This document shows positions 16,871 to 25,920 of a stretch of 64,000 nucleotides of DNA, in pieces. The stretch covers positions 41,564-105,563 of the forward strand of contig DBRW01000035.1 of assembly GCA_002306075.1 (NCBI GenBank), written 5' to 3'. This DNA is from Synergistaceae bacterium UBA1358 (GTDB lineage: Bacteria; Synergistota; Synergistia; Synergistales; Synergistaceae). Each line of letters begins with the position of its first letter. Positions within the stretch are counted from its first letter, which is position 1. Under the pieces are notes generated by a model. That model was not told the DNA's origin. It did no database searches and saw only the letters and a list, made by a program, of their open reading frames with translations. Made by a program: the position numbers and the translations under genes.

Positions 16871-16902
16871 AAAAAAAAGAGCCGTTTACTAAACGGCTCT
16901 TT
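16871..16902 (-). terminator. rpmB terminator that contains the rpmB stop codon in its loop
   Basis: A 12-bp perfect stem (16876-16887 with 16891-16902) has a 3-nt loop. On the minus strand it runs into a T8 tract (16878-16871), partly within the stem. The rpmB TAG (16891-16889) lies at the top of the hairpin, so the last L28 codons form one arm. Confidence 0.8.
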
Positions 16903-17083
16903 GGACTTTACCGGAACGGAGGCACTTCGTGCATATATGGAGTTTGCGCGACTCTCCGCCGCCTACGTCAACACGTACACTCTGAAGGTTAATGAGCCAG
17001 CGGCGTCTGGTGTGACGGTTAGAGTGGCTGACGGCATTTCCAGTCGCTGGTCCGCGGCCGCAGCAATCACAGAACTTGGACAT
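16889..17083 (-). CDS. rpmB: 50S ribosomal protein L28
   Basis: Small 64-residue protein of the large ribosomal subunit. It is of the zinc-binding type: CDCCGR near the N-terminus and HICTKC toward the end supply two C-x2-C pairs, with the conserved VSHSNRHTRRRWLINLQSVRV between. A longer frame goes back to 17134, but the ATG at 17083 has AAGGGGGG about 7 nt upstream and gives the canonical N-terminus. It is a single minus-strand gene inserted between ftsK and xseB, both on the plus strand. Confidence 0.95.
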   Translation of the reverse strand: MSKFCDCCGRGPATGNAVSHSNRHTRRRWLINLQSVRVDVGGGESRKLHICTKCLRSGKVQRAV

Positions 17084-17124
17084 ATTTATTTCCCCCCTTA
17101 TACCTTGGAACATCCAACCTGTGC

Positions 17125-17154
17125 ATTGTAACATAGTATATGATTTTCTTGCAA
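17125..17154 (-). promoter_or_regulatory. Promoter of rpmB
   Basis: On the minus strand TTGCAA (17149-17154) and TACAAT (17125-17130) are 18 bp apart, about 40 bp upstream of the rpmB start. The region is shared with the 5' flank of xseB. Confidence 0.5.
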
Positions 17155-17178
17155 CTGATCTTATTGGAGGAATTTAAA

Positions 17179-17394
17179 TTGAATTTCAGCGAAAAGATGA
17201 CGGAACTTGACAAAATACTGCGGAGACTGGAAGGAGACTCGCTGCCACTGGAAGAGGCCCTGTCTGAATTTGAAAAGGGTATCGCCCTGGTTAGGGAGTG
17301 CCGTTCTTATCTTGAAGAAGCAAAGCAGAAAGTTGCGCTTCTGACCGACGAGGGAGAAATTCCTTTTGAACCCGGGAGCAGAGGGGATGCCTGA
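17179..17394 (+). CDS. xseB: Exodeoxyribonuclease VII small subunit
   Basis: Small subunit of the ssDNA exonuclease ExoVII. It has 71 residues in a helical hairpin: NFSEKMTELDKILRRLEGDSLPLEEALSEFEKGIALVRECRSYLEEAKQKV matches the family throughout (given in two parts: the N-terminal FSEKMTELDKILRRLE helix and the LPLEEALSEFEKGIALV helix). A frame reaches back to 17140, but TTG 17179 has GGAGG 8 nt before it and gives the usual length. No xseA lies nearby. It is followed after 2 bp by ispA, a common pairing. Confidence 0.93.
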   Translation: MNFSEKMTELDKILRRLEGDSLPLEEALSEFEKGIALVRECRSYLEEAKQKVALLTDEGEIPFEPGSRGDA

Positions 17395-17396
17395 TC

Positions 17397-18308
17397 ATGC
17401 CGGGGCTTAAAGAGCAGGACCTGATGGTAAAGACCGAGTTTGACAGATACAGGAAAATATTCGAAAAATATCTTGAAGCATCGACCGAACGCAGAAACAG
17501 AGGAGTTCCCGAAAAACTGAGCGAAGCGATGGATTATTCCCTCTTTGCCGGGGGAAAGAGGCTTCGTCCCGTGCTCTGCCTGGCCGCGGCTGAGAGGTTC
17601 GGATGCCGGCCGGACGATGCGCTTCCGCTCGCTCTCGGCTTTGAGATGCTCCATACCGCCACGCTGATACATGACGATCTCCCGTGCATGGACGATGATG
17701 ACATGAGAAGGGGAAAACCATCGAACCATGCCGTCTTCGGTGAGACCCTTGCCGTTCTCGCCGGCGACGCGCTCCTTGCACTCTCACTTGAATACCCCCT
17801 CTGCAACAGCGACAGGATAGCTCCGGGCAGGCTGTTGAAAGCCATGCAGATCTTCAGTAGCGCCATAGGGCCCGCCGGAGTGTGCGGAGGACAGGTCCTC
17901 GACATGGACACGGAACCGGCAAAGACAGACCCTTCCTACGTGCGCAGGATCGCATCACTCAAGACAGGCACTCTGATAAGAGCCTCCGTGACGGCAGGAG
18001 CGGCCCTGGCCACAGACGATAAGGGGATCCTGGACTGCTGTTGGGATTACGGCACCCACATAGGTTCGGCGTTCCAGATTATAGACGACATCCTTGATGT
18101 CTCGAGCACTGCCGAGGAGCTCGGCAAGACTCCGGGAAAGGACGCAGAGCAGAACAAGGCGACGCATGTCACCGTATACGGCATGGAGAAGGCCGCGGAA
18201 ATGGCGCGTGAAGAGACAGAACTTGCCAGGGAAGCCATCCTGAGGATCCTTCCCGGGGACGATTTCCTGTCGGAGTTTCCGGGATACCTGCTGAGAAGGA
18301 CTCACTGA
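17397..18308 (+). CDS. ispA: Farnesyl/geranylgeranyl diphosphate synthase
   Basis: Chain-elongating polyprenyl synthase making C15 or C20 diphosphates for quinones and undecaprenyl carriers. At 303 residues it has the FARM motif in LIHDDLPCMDDDDMRRGKPSNH and the second aspartate-rich motif in FQIIDDILD, plus the GGKRLRPVL substrate loop and CGGQVLDM. Medium chain length is suggested by the xseB-ispA-dxs context, but product length is not certain from sequence. It follows xseB directly and precedes dxs by 108 bp. Confidence 0.92.
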   Translation: MPGLKEQDLMVKTEFDRYRKIFEKYLEASTERRNRGVPEKLSEAMDYSLFAGGKRLRPVLCLAAAERFGCRPDDALPLALGFEMLHTATLIHDDLPCMDDDDMRRGKPSNHAVFGETLAVLAGDALLALSLEYPLCNSDRIAPGRLLKAMQIFSSAIGPAGVCGGQVLDMDTEPAKTDPSYVRRIASLKTGTLIRASVTAGAALATDDKGILDCCWDYGTHIGSAFQIIDDILDVSSTAEELGKTPGKDAEQNKATHVTVYGMEKAAEMAREETELAREAILRILPGDDFLSEFPGYLLRRTH

Positions 18309-18416
18309 ACCATACATCATCCGGTGTTGGGTGCTAATATATAAGACGTGCATGGATATGGACCGGGGGGGGGATCCCCGCCCGGACGCAAAAATCGGTA
18401 CCTGGAGAGATAATTC

Positions 18417-20291
18417 ATGAGTATGCTTGGATCGATAAAGGATTTCAGAGGCCTTAAAGGCCTTACATACGACGAACTCAACAAACTCAGCTCGGAGATC
18501 AGGGAGACGATACTTCGGGTGACCCTGAAGAACGGCGGACATCTGGCCTCCTCCCTCGGTGCGGTGGAACTCACCGTGGCTCTGCTGAGGGCCTTCGACC
18601 CACAAAGGGACAAGATAATTTTCGACGTAGGACATCAGTCATATGCCTACAAAATACTGACAGGCAGGCTTGAACGCTTCCACACGCTGAGGACCAAGGG
18701 CGGGATAGCGGGCTTTCCAAGAATGAACGAGAGCCCCTATGACTTTTTCACGACCGGACACAGCAGCACATCCATATCAGCGGCGATGGGATACGCAAAG
18801 GCGAGGGACATAAACGGCCTGAACCACGAAGTCGTCGCGGTCATAGGAGACGGGGCCCTGCTGAACGGAGTCTCCTTCGAAGCCCTCAACTGCGTCGAAA
18901 GCACTGGAACAAAGGTGATCATAGTCCTCAACGACAACAAGATGTCCATAAGGCCCAGGATAGGGGGGATAGCCGGGCACCTGGCCCGACTCTCCGTAAG
19001 CCCCACGTACAACAAGCTGAAAGATTTCATCAAAGACCAGTGTCATACCATAAAGCGCGGGGATGCGCTGGAAGAGGCGCTCAAAACGATTAAGTCCAAA
19101 TTGAAATCCCTGATCCTGCCGACAAATATCTTCGAAGAGATGGGGATAAACTACTGGGGCCCCTTCAACGGCCACGACATTGAAGAGATGGAGGAGGTAT
19201 TCCGGCTCGCGAGGTATTGCAAAGAACCCGTCCTGATCCATGTCCTCACGAAAAAGGGCAAGGGATGCCGCGAAGCGGAGAACAACGCGCCCTTCTTCCA
19301 CGGTATAGGGCCGAACACCCCTCTGGATGCGGCAAAGAACCACACTGCGCCGTCGCGTCCGTCGTGGAGCGAGATAATGTCCGGTACGCTGACAGAGGCG
19401 GCCTCCCATGACCCGCGCATAGTCGTCTGTACTGCCGCGATGACCGACGGGACCAAACTGAACGGGTTCGCGGAAAAGTATCCGGACAGGTTCTTCGACG
19501 TCGGGATATCGGAAGAGCACATGCTGACCTTCGCAGCGGGAATGGCGGCAGGCGGGATGAGACCGGCTGTCTGCATATATTCGACCTTCCTCCAAAGGGC
19601 TGCTGACCAGTTGATGCATGATATATGCCTTTCAAAACTGCCCGTAATAATCGGAGTGGACAGGGCCGGCCTCGTCGGAGAGGACGGGGAGACCCATCAC
19701 GGGCTACTTGACGTCCCCTGGTTCAGGACCCTGCCCGGCATAACCATCGCAGCGCCCAGGGACGCCTCGGATCTCAGGTTCTTCGTAAACGGATGGATCG
19801 AAAGGGGCATCCCGATGGTCGTCAGGTATCCGAGGGGAAAGGCGCCAAAGAATATCCTGCCAGCGGACCGTACGGAGAGAGTTCCCGCAGAGTGGGGAAA
19901 ACTGGAGATCCTTGCCCGCGGAAAGGATGTATGCCTTGTGGGGATAGGAAGCACCGTCGAGCTGATGCTCGATGCCGCAGAGATGCTCAGGATCCGTGAG
20001 GGCATCGTTCCCACGGTGGCCGACCTTCGCTTCATAAAACCGCTTGATCTCGACGGACTCTCTGAGATAATGAAAGAGCACTCCGTCGTCGTAACAGCCG
20101 AGGAAAACTATCTAAACGGAGGATCCGGCATGGCGGTCTCGGAATACGCTCGAATGGACCATCCCGGGTGTCGTGTGATAAACATAGCCGTACCTGACAG
20201 GTACATATCCCACGCAGCACGCTCGGAGCAGTGGGCTGAATGCGGCCTCACCCCCGAAGCGGTAATAGACGCGATCAAAATACAGAGATGA
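18417..20291 (+). CDS. dxs: 1-deoxy-D-xylulose-5-phosphate synthase
   Basis: Thiamine-diphosphate enzyme condensing pyruvate and glyceraldehyde-3-phosphate, the entry to the MEP isoprenoid pathway. At 624 residues it is normal. It shows DVGHQSYAYKILTGR with the catalytic His, the ThDP/Mg site GDGALLNG...LNDNKMSI, the pyrimidine-domain VGISEEHMLTFAAGMA and the transketolase C domain. ATG 18417 has GGAGAG upstream. The 108-bp gap before it contains a run of nine G residues (18365-18373) in a GC-rich hairpin. Its stop overlaps the tlyA start. Confidence 0.96.
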   Translation: MSMLGSIKDFRGLKGLTYDELNKLSSEIRETILRVTLKNGGHLASSLGAVELTVALLRAFDPQRDKIIFDVGHQSYAYKILTGRLERFHTLRTKGGIAGFPRMNESPYDFFTTGHSSTSISAAMGYAKARDINGLNHEVVAVIGDGALLNGVSFEALNCVESTGTKVIIVLNDNKMSIRPRIGGIAGHLARLSVSPTYNKLKDFIKDQCHTIKRGDALEEALKTIKSKLKSLILPTNIFEEMGINYWGPFNGHDIEEMEEVFRLARYCKEPVLIHVLTKKGKGCREAENNAPFFHGIGPNTPLDAAKNHTAPSRPSWSEIMSGTLTEAASHDPRIVVCTAAMTDGTKLNGFAEKYPDRFFDVGISEEHMLTFAAGMAAGGMRPAVCIYSTFLQRAADQLMHDICLSKLPVIIGVDRAGLVGEDGETHHGLLDVPWFRTLPGITIAAPRDASDLRFFVNGWIERGIPMVVRYPRGKAPKNILPADRTERVPAEWGKLEILARGKDVCLVGIGSTVELMLDAAEMLRIREGIVPTVADLRFIKPLDLDGLSEIMKEHSVVVTAEENYLNGGSGMAVSEYARMDHPGCRVINIAVPDRYISHAARSEQWAECGLTPEAVIDAIKIQR

Positions 20292-21103
20292 AGAAAAAGC
20301 TGGTAAGGCTGGACAAGCTCCTCGCGGAGAAACAGGCGCTCACGTCAAGGACAGCGGCTCAAAGTTACATAGAAGAGGGCAGGGTCAGGGTAGACGGGAT
20401 AACTGTGACCAAAAGCGCATCTATGGTCCCCGTCGATTCCGTGATATTGCTTGACGCTCCAGAAAGAGAATGGGTGAGCAGGGGAGCCCACAAACTTATA
20501 AGAGGACTGGACACGTTCGGGACCGACCCGTCCGGAAAGACCTGCATAGATATCGGAGCTTCCACCGGAGGCTTCACCGATGTGCTCCTCTCAAGGGGAG
20601 CCGAAAAGGTATTCGCTGTCGACGTAGGATACGGACAGCTTGCCTGGAAGATAAGGAACGACGCCAGGGTCGTGGTGATGGAAAGGACCAACGCCCGTCA
20701 TCTGACTTTGGATATGATCGGCGGTAAAAAGGCGGACATCATCGTTTCAGACGCTTCTTTCATATCACTGAAGCTGCTCCTCAGACCGCTTGAGGCGCTT
20801 CTGAGAGAGGAAGGTGTGATGATCGTCCTTGTAAAGCCGCAGTTCGAAGTAGGAAGGGAAAAGGTCGGCAGGGGAGTGGTCCGCGACCCCGCGCTCCACG
20901 AGGAGACTCTCCGGGATCTTGCGGCTTTCATCGAGAGTGAGACGGGACTGTTCCTGTCGGACGCGACATATTCGCCGATAAGGGGACCTGAGGGCAATAT
21001 AGAATTCCTCTTTCTTTTAGGGCTTAAGACCAATACAATATTGAAACATGCCGGCATCAATTTTGATACACTGGTCAAAGAGGCACACTTGGCTGCACAG
21101 TAA
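20288..21103 (+). CDS. tlyA: TlyA-type rRNA 2'-O-methyltransferase
   Basis: Family of S4-domain FtsJ-like methyltransferases; the studied mycobacterial member methylates 2'-O of C1409 (16S) and C1920 (23S). The 271-residue protein has an N-terminal S4 RNA-binding domain (RLDKLLAEKQALTSRTAAQ) and a Rossmann methyltransferase with SAM loop CIDIGASTGGFTDVLL, then IVSDASFISLK and VLVKPQFEVGR. The ATG at 20288 overlaps the dxs TGA (ATGA). A longer frame inside dxs is rejected. Older annotations call this family hemolysin; the methyltransferase reading is better supported. Confidence 0.92.
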   Translation: MKKKLVRLDKLLAEKQALTSRTAAQSYIEEGRVRVDGITVTKSASMVPVDSVILLDAPEREWVSRGAHKLIRGLDTFGTDPSGKTCIDIGASTGGFTDVLLSRGAEKVFAVDVGYGQLAWKIRNDARVVVMERTNARHLTLDMIGGKKADIIVSDASFISLKLLLRPLEALLREEGVMIVLVKPQFEVGREKVGRGVVRDPALHEETLRDLAAFIESETGLFLSDATYSPIRGPEGNIEFLFLLGLKTNTILKHAGINFDTLVKEAHLAAQ

Positions 21104-21131
21104 AGGCAACAGTAAAGGCAGGGGATAAAAC

Positions 21132-22013
21132 ATGAAAAAAAACAACGTCGGACTTCTTTTCAATACCCAGAAACCTGAAGCCATAAACCTGGCCACAAAG
21201 CTCTGCGCATGGGGCAGAGAGAGCGGGATCAACTTTATGCTTCCCCCGCACGAGGCTTCGGCCCTCAGCGTACCCGAGACCCCCGACAACATATGGCGCG
21301 AAGAGGTCGAATTCGCCGTGATCCTGGGCGGAGACGGCACCTTCCTGCGTGCCGCGAGATACACTTTCGGCCATCCGATACCGCTTTACGGGATCAACCT
21401 CGGCAGGCTCGGATTCCTTGCCACGGGCGACCCGGAGTGCTCAAAAGAGGATATCACGTCGATACTCGAGAACAATTACACCCTGCAGCAGAGACACCTT
21501 ATAAAAGGACTGGTCTGGAGGGGAGACAGGGTAGTATACGAGCTTCACGCCCTAAATGACCTTGTTATTTCCAAAGGGAACCTGGCAAGGGTCATAGACC
21601 TTGAGGTACGCGTGGGCGACGAGATCCTCTCGCTGTTCCTCGCCGACGGTCTCATACTCTCCACCCCGACAGGATCTACAGCATATGCCCTCTCGGCCGG
21701 CGGTCCGATAGTCCCGCCACATGTCGCCTGCATGCTGCTGGCTCCGATATGCGCACATACGCTTTACGCGAGGCCTGTGGTCCTGAGCGGCACAGACAGG
21801 GCCTATGTGACTCCGAAGGGAGACAACAGGAACCTCATACTTACCCAGGACGGACAGCTCTGCTATGAACTGCTCCCGGACGACCACCTTGAGGCCATGC
21901 TGGATCCCGATATCCACATAAACATAATCCAGCTCAAAGACAGGAGCTACTACGACCTTCTAAGGGAAAAGCTGCGCTGGGGCTTTAACGGGATCACAGA
22001 CGGAGGAGACTGA
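21132..22013 (+). CDS. nadK: NAD kinase
   Basis: Phosphorylates NAD+ to NADP+. The 293-residue protein shows the diphosphate-binding GGDGTFLRAAR (about residue 64), NDLVISKGNLARVIDLEV, and TPTGSTAYALSAGGPIV, all diagnostic of the family. ATG 21132 follows a purine-rich AGGCAGGGG stretch. It lies between tlyA and recN, and the tlyA-nadK-recN order is common in many phyla. Confidence 0.95.
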   Translation: MKKNNVGLLFNTQKPEAINLATKLCAWGRESGINFMLPPHEASALSVPETPDNIWREEVEFAVILGGDGTFLRAARYTFGHPIPLYGINLGRLGFLATGDPECSKEDITSILENNYTLQQRHLIKGLVWRGDRVVYELHALNDLVISKGNLARVIDLEVRVGDEILSLFLADGLILSTPTGSTAYALSAGGPIVPPHVACMLLAPICAHTLYARPVVLSGTDRAYVTPKGDNRNLILTQDGQLCYELLPDDHLEAMLDPDIHINIIQLKDRSYYDLLREKLRWGFNGITDGGD

Positions 22014-22015
22014 TC

Positions 22016-23686
22016 TTGATCGAGGATATCCGCGTCCGAGGAGTAGGCGGCATAAGAGAGGCTGAACTCTCTTTCAGAGGCAATTTCATAGTGATCACGG
22101 GCGAGAGCGGCTCAGGCAAGAGCAGCCTCGTGCGCGCCATGGAATTCATAGCCGGAAAACGTGCCCAGACGAGCTACATCCACGCGCTCGAGGAATCCGC
22201 CGATGTCATTATGACCGTCTCATGCGACGGGATCCCCGGACTTGACGAAGAATACCAGCCCCAGGACGGGACGCTCATAGTGAGACGCCAGTTCAGCCGG
22301 AACGGGAAAGGCAGATGCCTGATACAGAACAGCCCCGTACCGTTGAGCATCCTCTCTTCGTCTATGGAAAGAGAGATCGTAATCCAGAGCCAGTATGCAC
22401 AGCTTGGCCTTATTGATCCCTCTGTCCAGCTCGATCTTGTCGACTCATGCGGAGGAGAGCCGCTGCTTACGGTCAAAAAAGAGCTTGAGTCGGCCTTCGA
22501 AGAGACGCTGGAGACAGAACGCATGATCGTAAACCTGAAGAAGCGGCGGGAAGAGACCGAAGCCTTCTGCCAGAATGCAGAAAGCACCATAAGGATAATA
22601 AAGGCACTGGAACTTGAAGAAGAGAGCGAAAGGATATGGGAAGCGGAACTTAAAGAGCTTGAATCGAAGGAAAACAGGAAGGCCGCGCTCGCATCGGTAT
22701 ACGAAAAGCTTGCAGGAGGGACGGCATGCGGCGGCATCATTGAAAACCTTGAATCGGTATGCAGGGAAATATACGCTGCTTCACCGGATAAGACCGACCT
22801 CTGGAAGGACCGCGTCGAACAGATGCTCATCTCGGCTCAGTCGGTCGCATCGATGCTCCAGGACGAGCTGCGCGCACTCTTTGCGGAAGGCAGTATAGAA
22901 GAGGCAAAAGAACGCCTGGAAAAAAAGATCGGGATCCTCAGAAAACTGAAGCGGTCGCTGGATCTCTTCAGCTGCAAACAGCTCCTCGAACACGCCGCCA
23001 AAGCATCGGAGGGGCTGGAATGGCTCAAAGAGAGCCATGCGGAGCTTGAAGAGCTTGAAAATAGGGCCGCCGACAGCAGAAAGAAGACAAGGCCCCTTGC
23101 CCTCGAACTTCGCAGGCTGAGGAAGGCAGCGGCGGAAGAGCTCGCATCAAGGGTGAACTTTCACCTGAACGATCTGGCGATGGAGCATGCGTTCTTTTCT
23201 GTCGACATAGAGGAACAGGACAAACTCCGTTCGAACGGGGCGGAGTCGGTCTCGTTCAAAATGAGCATGAACGGACAGCCCCCGCTGCCCGTCGGCAAAA
23301 CGGCTTCGGGCGGTGAACTCAGCAGGATACTGATCGCGCTGCAGCTCTCGCTCGGGGATGAACAGCTGCCCGGCACACTGGTCTTCGATGAGGTCGAAGC
23401 CGGGCTTGGAGGCAAAACAGCCCTCCTTGCCGGACAGAAGCTGAGGGAACTTTCAGAAAGGTGCAGGACGATCCTGATAACCCATGAGGCAGCCATCGCC
23501 TCTATGGCGGACCAGCACTTTCTGGTAAGAAGGTTCGGAAACGAGACGACGGTCACCGAGGTCAGTGACACGGAGCGTGAAAAGGAGATCGCCAGGATGC
23601 TGGCGGGAGACGACAACTCACCCGAGGCGCTCGAACACGCAAGATCGCTCCTGAACCCCTGCTGCGGCGGGAACGCTCCCGCATGA
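22016..23686 (+). CDS. recN: DNA repair protein RecN
   Basis: SMC-like ATPase acting in double-strand-break repair. It has 556 residues: Walker A in GESGSGKSSLVRAMEFI at the N-terminus, a long coiled-coil (about residues 145-375), the ABC signature TASGGELSRI and Walker B in GTLVFDEVEAGLGGKTA, with TLITHEA-type switch text as ILITHEAAIA. The start is TTG 22016 with GGAGGA about 9 nt before it, 2 bp after the nadK stop. The usual N-terminal phrase about the DNA-binding face is replaced by a divergent IRVRGVGGIREAELSF. Confidence 0.93.
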   Translation: MIEDIRVRGVGGIREAELSFRGNFIVITGESGSGKSSLVRAMEFIAGKRAQTSYIHALEESADVIMTVSCDGIPGLDEEYQPQDGTLIVRRQFSRNGKGRCLIQNSPVPLSILSSSMEREIVIQSQYAQLGLIDPSVQLDLVDSCGGEPLLTVKKELESAFEETLETERMIVNLKKRREETEAFCQNAESTIRIIKALELEEESERIWEAELKELESKENRKAALASVYEKLAGGTACGGIIENLESVCREIYAASPDKTDLWKDRVEQMLISAQSVASMLQDELRALFAEGSIEEAKERLEKKIGILRKLKRSLDLFSCKQLLEHAAKASEGLEWLKESHAELEELENRAADSRKKTRPLALELRRLRKAAAEELASRVNFHLNDLAMEHAFFSVDIEEQDKLRSNGAESVSFKMSMNGQPPLPVGKTASGGELSRILIALQLSLGDEQLPGTLVFDEVEAGLGGKTALLAGQKLRELSERCRTILITHEAAIASMADQHFLVRRFGNETTVTEVSDTEREKEIARMLAGDDNSPEALEHARSLLNPCCGGNAPA

Positions 23687-23725
23687 CCGGGACAAAGCGG
23701 GATGCGGCTTGATACGGACCATCTA

Positions 23726-23754
23726 TTGACGAAACATATATTTTTATCTATAAT
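23726..23754 (+). promoter_or_regulatory. Strong promoter and 5' leader of the rplU-rpmA operon
   Basis: TTGACG (23726-23731) and TATAAT (23749-23754) are 17 bp apart, near consensus. The start would be near 23761, leaving about 75 nt of 5' leader with small inverted repeats (for example AGCC/GGCT near 23791-23803). Such leaders often bind ribosomal protein L21, but I cannot confirm that structure here. Confidence 0.75.
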
Positions 23755-23836
23755 GCACAGGTTGTAGAATACGCTTGGTGCAGGCCGTAAAAGCCTTAGG
23801 GCTGCCTGACACGCAGCGGAGGGAGGACAAATAAGT

Positions 23837-24148
23837 ATGTATGCAGTGATCGAAACAGGCGGCAAGCAGTACAGAGTGACGGCAGGGGACAAACTCCGTC
23901 TCGAGAAGATCCACGCCGAAGAGGGCGCGGAAGTCTCTTTTGACAAGGTCATCCTTCTCGGCAAAGATGACGGACCTGTCATAGGCACCCCCTATGTAGA
24001 GGGAGCGGCAGTCACAGGCAAGATCCTTGAGCACGGCAAAGGTGACAAGGTGATCGTCTTCAAGTACCGCAGAAAGAAAAACTACCGTAAATTCCGCGGA
24101 CACCGTCAGCAGTACACCCTTGTACAGATCGACGGTATCAAAGGCTAG
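23837..24148 (+). CDS. rplU: 50S ribosomal protein L21
   Basis: Binds 23S rRNA in the large subunit. The 103-residue protein begins MYAVIETGGKQYRV and contains the conserved KYRRKKNYRKFRGHRQQYT C-terminal RNA-binding stretch. The ATG follows GGAGGGAGGACAA. It is first in the conserved rplU-rpmA-obgE order and is driven by the strong promoter at 23726-23754. Confidence 0.97.
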   Translation: MYAVIETGGKQYRVTAGDKLRLEKIHAEEGAEVSFDKVILLGKDDGPVIGTPYVEGAAVTGKILEHGKGDKVIVFKYRRKKNYRKFRGHRQQYTLVQIDGIKG

Positions 24149-24178
24149 GGCAGTACCTAAAGAGGAGGAAACTGAGTT

Positions 24179-24436
24179 ATGGCACATAAAAAAGGTCAAG
24201 GAAGCAGTACTAACGGTCGGGACAGTCAGCCGAAATATCTTGGAGTGAAGCGCAGTGACGGACAGTTCGTCAACGCAGGGACCATAATAGTGCGCCAGCG
24301 CGGCACTAAGTTCCACCCCGGAAACAACGTCGGGATCGGCCGCGATCATACCCTTTTCGCTCTTGCTTCAGGCAAGGTCCGTTTTCTTACAAGAGCAGAC
24401 CGCAAATTCGTAACTGTTGAGCCTGAAGTTCTTTAA
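24179..24436 (+). CDS. rpmA: 50S ribosomal protein L27
   Basis: Its N-terminal tail reaches toward the peptidyl-transferase centre. The 85-residue protein starts [16 protein letters not shown] directly, so there is no cleaved N-terminal extension as in Firmicutes, and the matching absence of a prp protease gene between rplU and rpmA fits this. The conserved [15 protein letters not shown] and [12 protein letters not shown] are present. AGAGGAGG precedes the ATG. Confidence 0.97.
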   Translation: MAHKKGQGSSTNGRDSQPKYLGVKRSDGQFVNAGTIIVRQRGTKFHPGNNVGIGRDHTLFALASGKVRFLTRADRKFVTVEPEVL

Positions 24437-24462
24437 TTGACAGCAAGTTTTTAAATGTTCAC

Positions 24463-24491
24463 GGGGGCCCTTAAGCATCAGGCCCCCTTTT
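24463..24491 (+). terminator. Rho-independent terminator after rpmA
   Basis: GGGGGCC (24463-24469) pairs with GGCCCCC (24481-24487) around an 11-nt loop, then TTTT. It separates the ribosomal genes from obgE, perhaps as a partial terminator, because obgE follows within 45 bp. Confidence 0.75.
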
Positions 24492-24531
24492 ATAGTATTT
24501 AAGGGTAATTTAGGAGACGGGGTAACAGAAA

Positions 24532-25899
24532 ATGAAATTTATCGATTCAATGCGTCTTTCTGTGAAGGCAGGAAGGGGAGGAAACGGGTGCATGAGTTTC
24601 CTCCGCGAAAGGTTCAGGCCTAACGGGGGACCGGACGGCGGCAACGGAGGAAGGGGAGGCAGCATCATTTTTGAGGCTACCACCAATCTTCAGACGCTTG
24701 CCGACCTCGAATACCAGAGACACATAAAGGGCAACGACGGAAGCCACGGCAAAGGCAACGCAAGGAACGGAGCCATGGGCGAAGATACGATCGTGTATGT
24801 ACCGTGCGGCACGATCATCTATGACGCCATCACGAACGAAGGTCTGGCCGACCTTGTGGAACCGGGCGACCGCTTCCTCGCCGCCAGGGGCGGAAGGGGC
24901 GGCAGAGGCAACCGCTATTTTTCAAGCTCTTCGAGAAAGGCCCCGAGGTTCTGTGAGAACGGAGACCTCGGAGAAGAGGCCGAACTGAGGCTCGAACTCA
25001 AACTCATAGCCGACGTAGGGCTCGTAGGTCTTCCTAACGTCGGGAAATCGAGCATACTTGCGGCGATATCCAACGCCCAGCCAAAAATCGCGAACTATCC
25101 GTTCACGACGCTCTCTCCGAACCTCGGCGTACTGACGACCGGGTTTGAGAGGATAGTGATAGCGGACATCCCGGGACTCATCGAAGGCGCCCACATGAAC
25201 AAGGGGCTTGGGATCCAGTTCCTGAGGCATATCGCGCGCAGCAGGCTCCTTATCCACGTGCTCAGCCTCGAATGCCGTGATTTTGATACCCTCCTCCGGG
25301 AGCTCGAGACAGTCCGGAACGAGATGAGATCATACGATCCTGACCTGGACACCCGCCCATACTTCGTGGTGGCCAACAAACTCGATGAACTCGACGAGTC
25401 GGACGATCTGGTAGACAGGCTGTCCCGGCATTTCAGCTCTGCGGGCATAAAATTCTGTGCCGTGAGCGCGCTGACCGAAGATGGCATACCGGAGCTTGTT
25501 AAGCATATAATTGACTTTACGGAAAAGAACCCGAGACCCAGAAGCGAGGTCAGGCTCTATGCGCTCGACAGGCGGGAGGATGTCCCGACGGCTCCGAGGG
25601 CCAGGAACAGGATCCAGATCATATCCCTCCATGGGGGAGGATACAGGATACTTCACCACAGGCTGGAGAAGGCCGTCGAACGCTATGACCTCAGCCAGGA
25701 GGAAAATGTCGCAAGATTCACCATCCTTATGAGAAAATACAAAGTTGAGGAACTTCTGGAAGCGGCGGGTGCAAAAGAGGGAGACCAGATCACGATAGGG
25801 CATAAGGAATTCATTTTCTACCCCGATTATTATCCCTCAGACCCCGAGACCACAGATGAAGAAGATCCGGTCGAAGAAGCTGGACCGGAGGAAGACTAA
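24532..25899 (+). CDS. obgE: GTPase Obg
   Basis: Large-subunit ribosome-assembly GTPase. The 455-residue protein has the glycine-rich Obg domain (residues 1-157, e.g. GGPDGGNGGRGG and GGRGGRGN), the G domain with P-loop GLPNVGKSS, G2 NYPFTTLSPN, G3 DIPGLIEGAH and G4 ANKLDEL, then the OCT domain and a very acidic tail (DPETTDEEDPVEEAGPEED). The order L21-L27-Obg is widely conserved. Confidence 0.96.
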   Translation: MKFIDSMRLSVKAGRGGNGCMSFLRERFRPNGGPDGGNGGRGGSIIFEATTNLQTLADLEYQRHIKGNDGSHGKGNARNGAMGEDTIVYVPCGTIIYDAITNEGLADLVEPGDRFLAARGGRGGRGNRYFSSSSRKAPRFCENGDLGEEAELRLELKLIADVGLVGLPNVGKSSILAAISNAQPKIANYPFTTLSPNLGVLTTGFERIVIADIPGLIEGAHMNKGLGIQFLRHIARSRLLIHVLSLECRDFDTLLRELETVRNEMRSYDPDLDTRPYFVVANKLDELDESDDLVDRLSRHFSSAGIKFCAVSALTEDGIPELVKHIIDFTEKNPRPRSEVRLYALDRREDVPTAPRARNRIQIISLHGGGYRILHHRLEKAVERYDLSQEENVARFTILMRKYKVEELLEAAGAKEGDQITIGHKEFIFYPDYYPSDPETTDEEDPVEEAGPEED

Positions 25900-25920
25900 G
25901 ACAAAAAGAGGCAGAAAATA

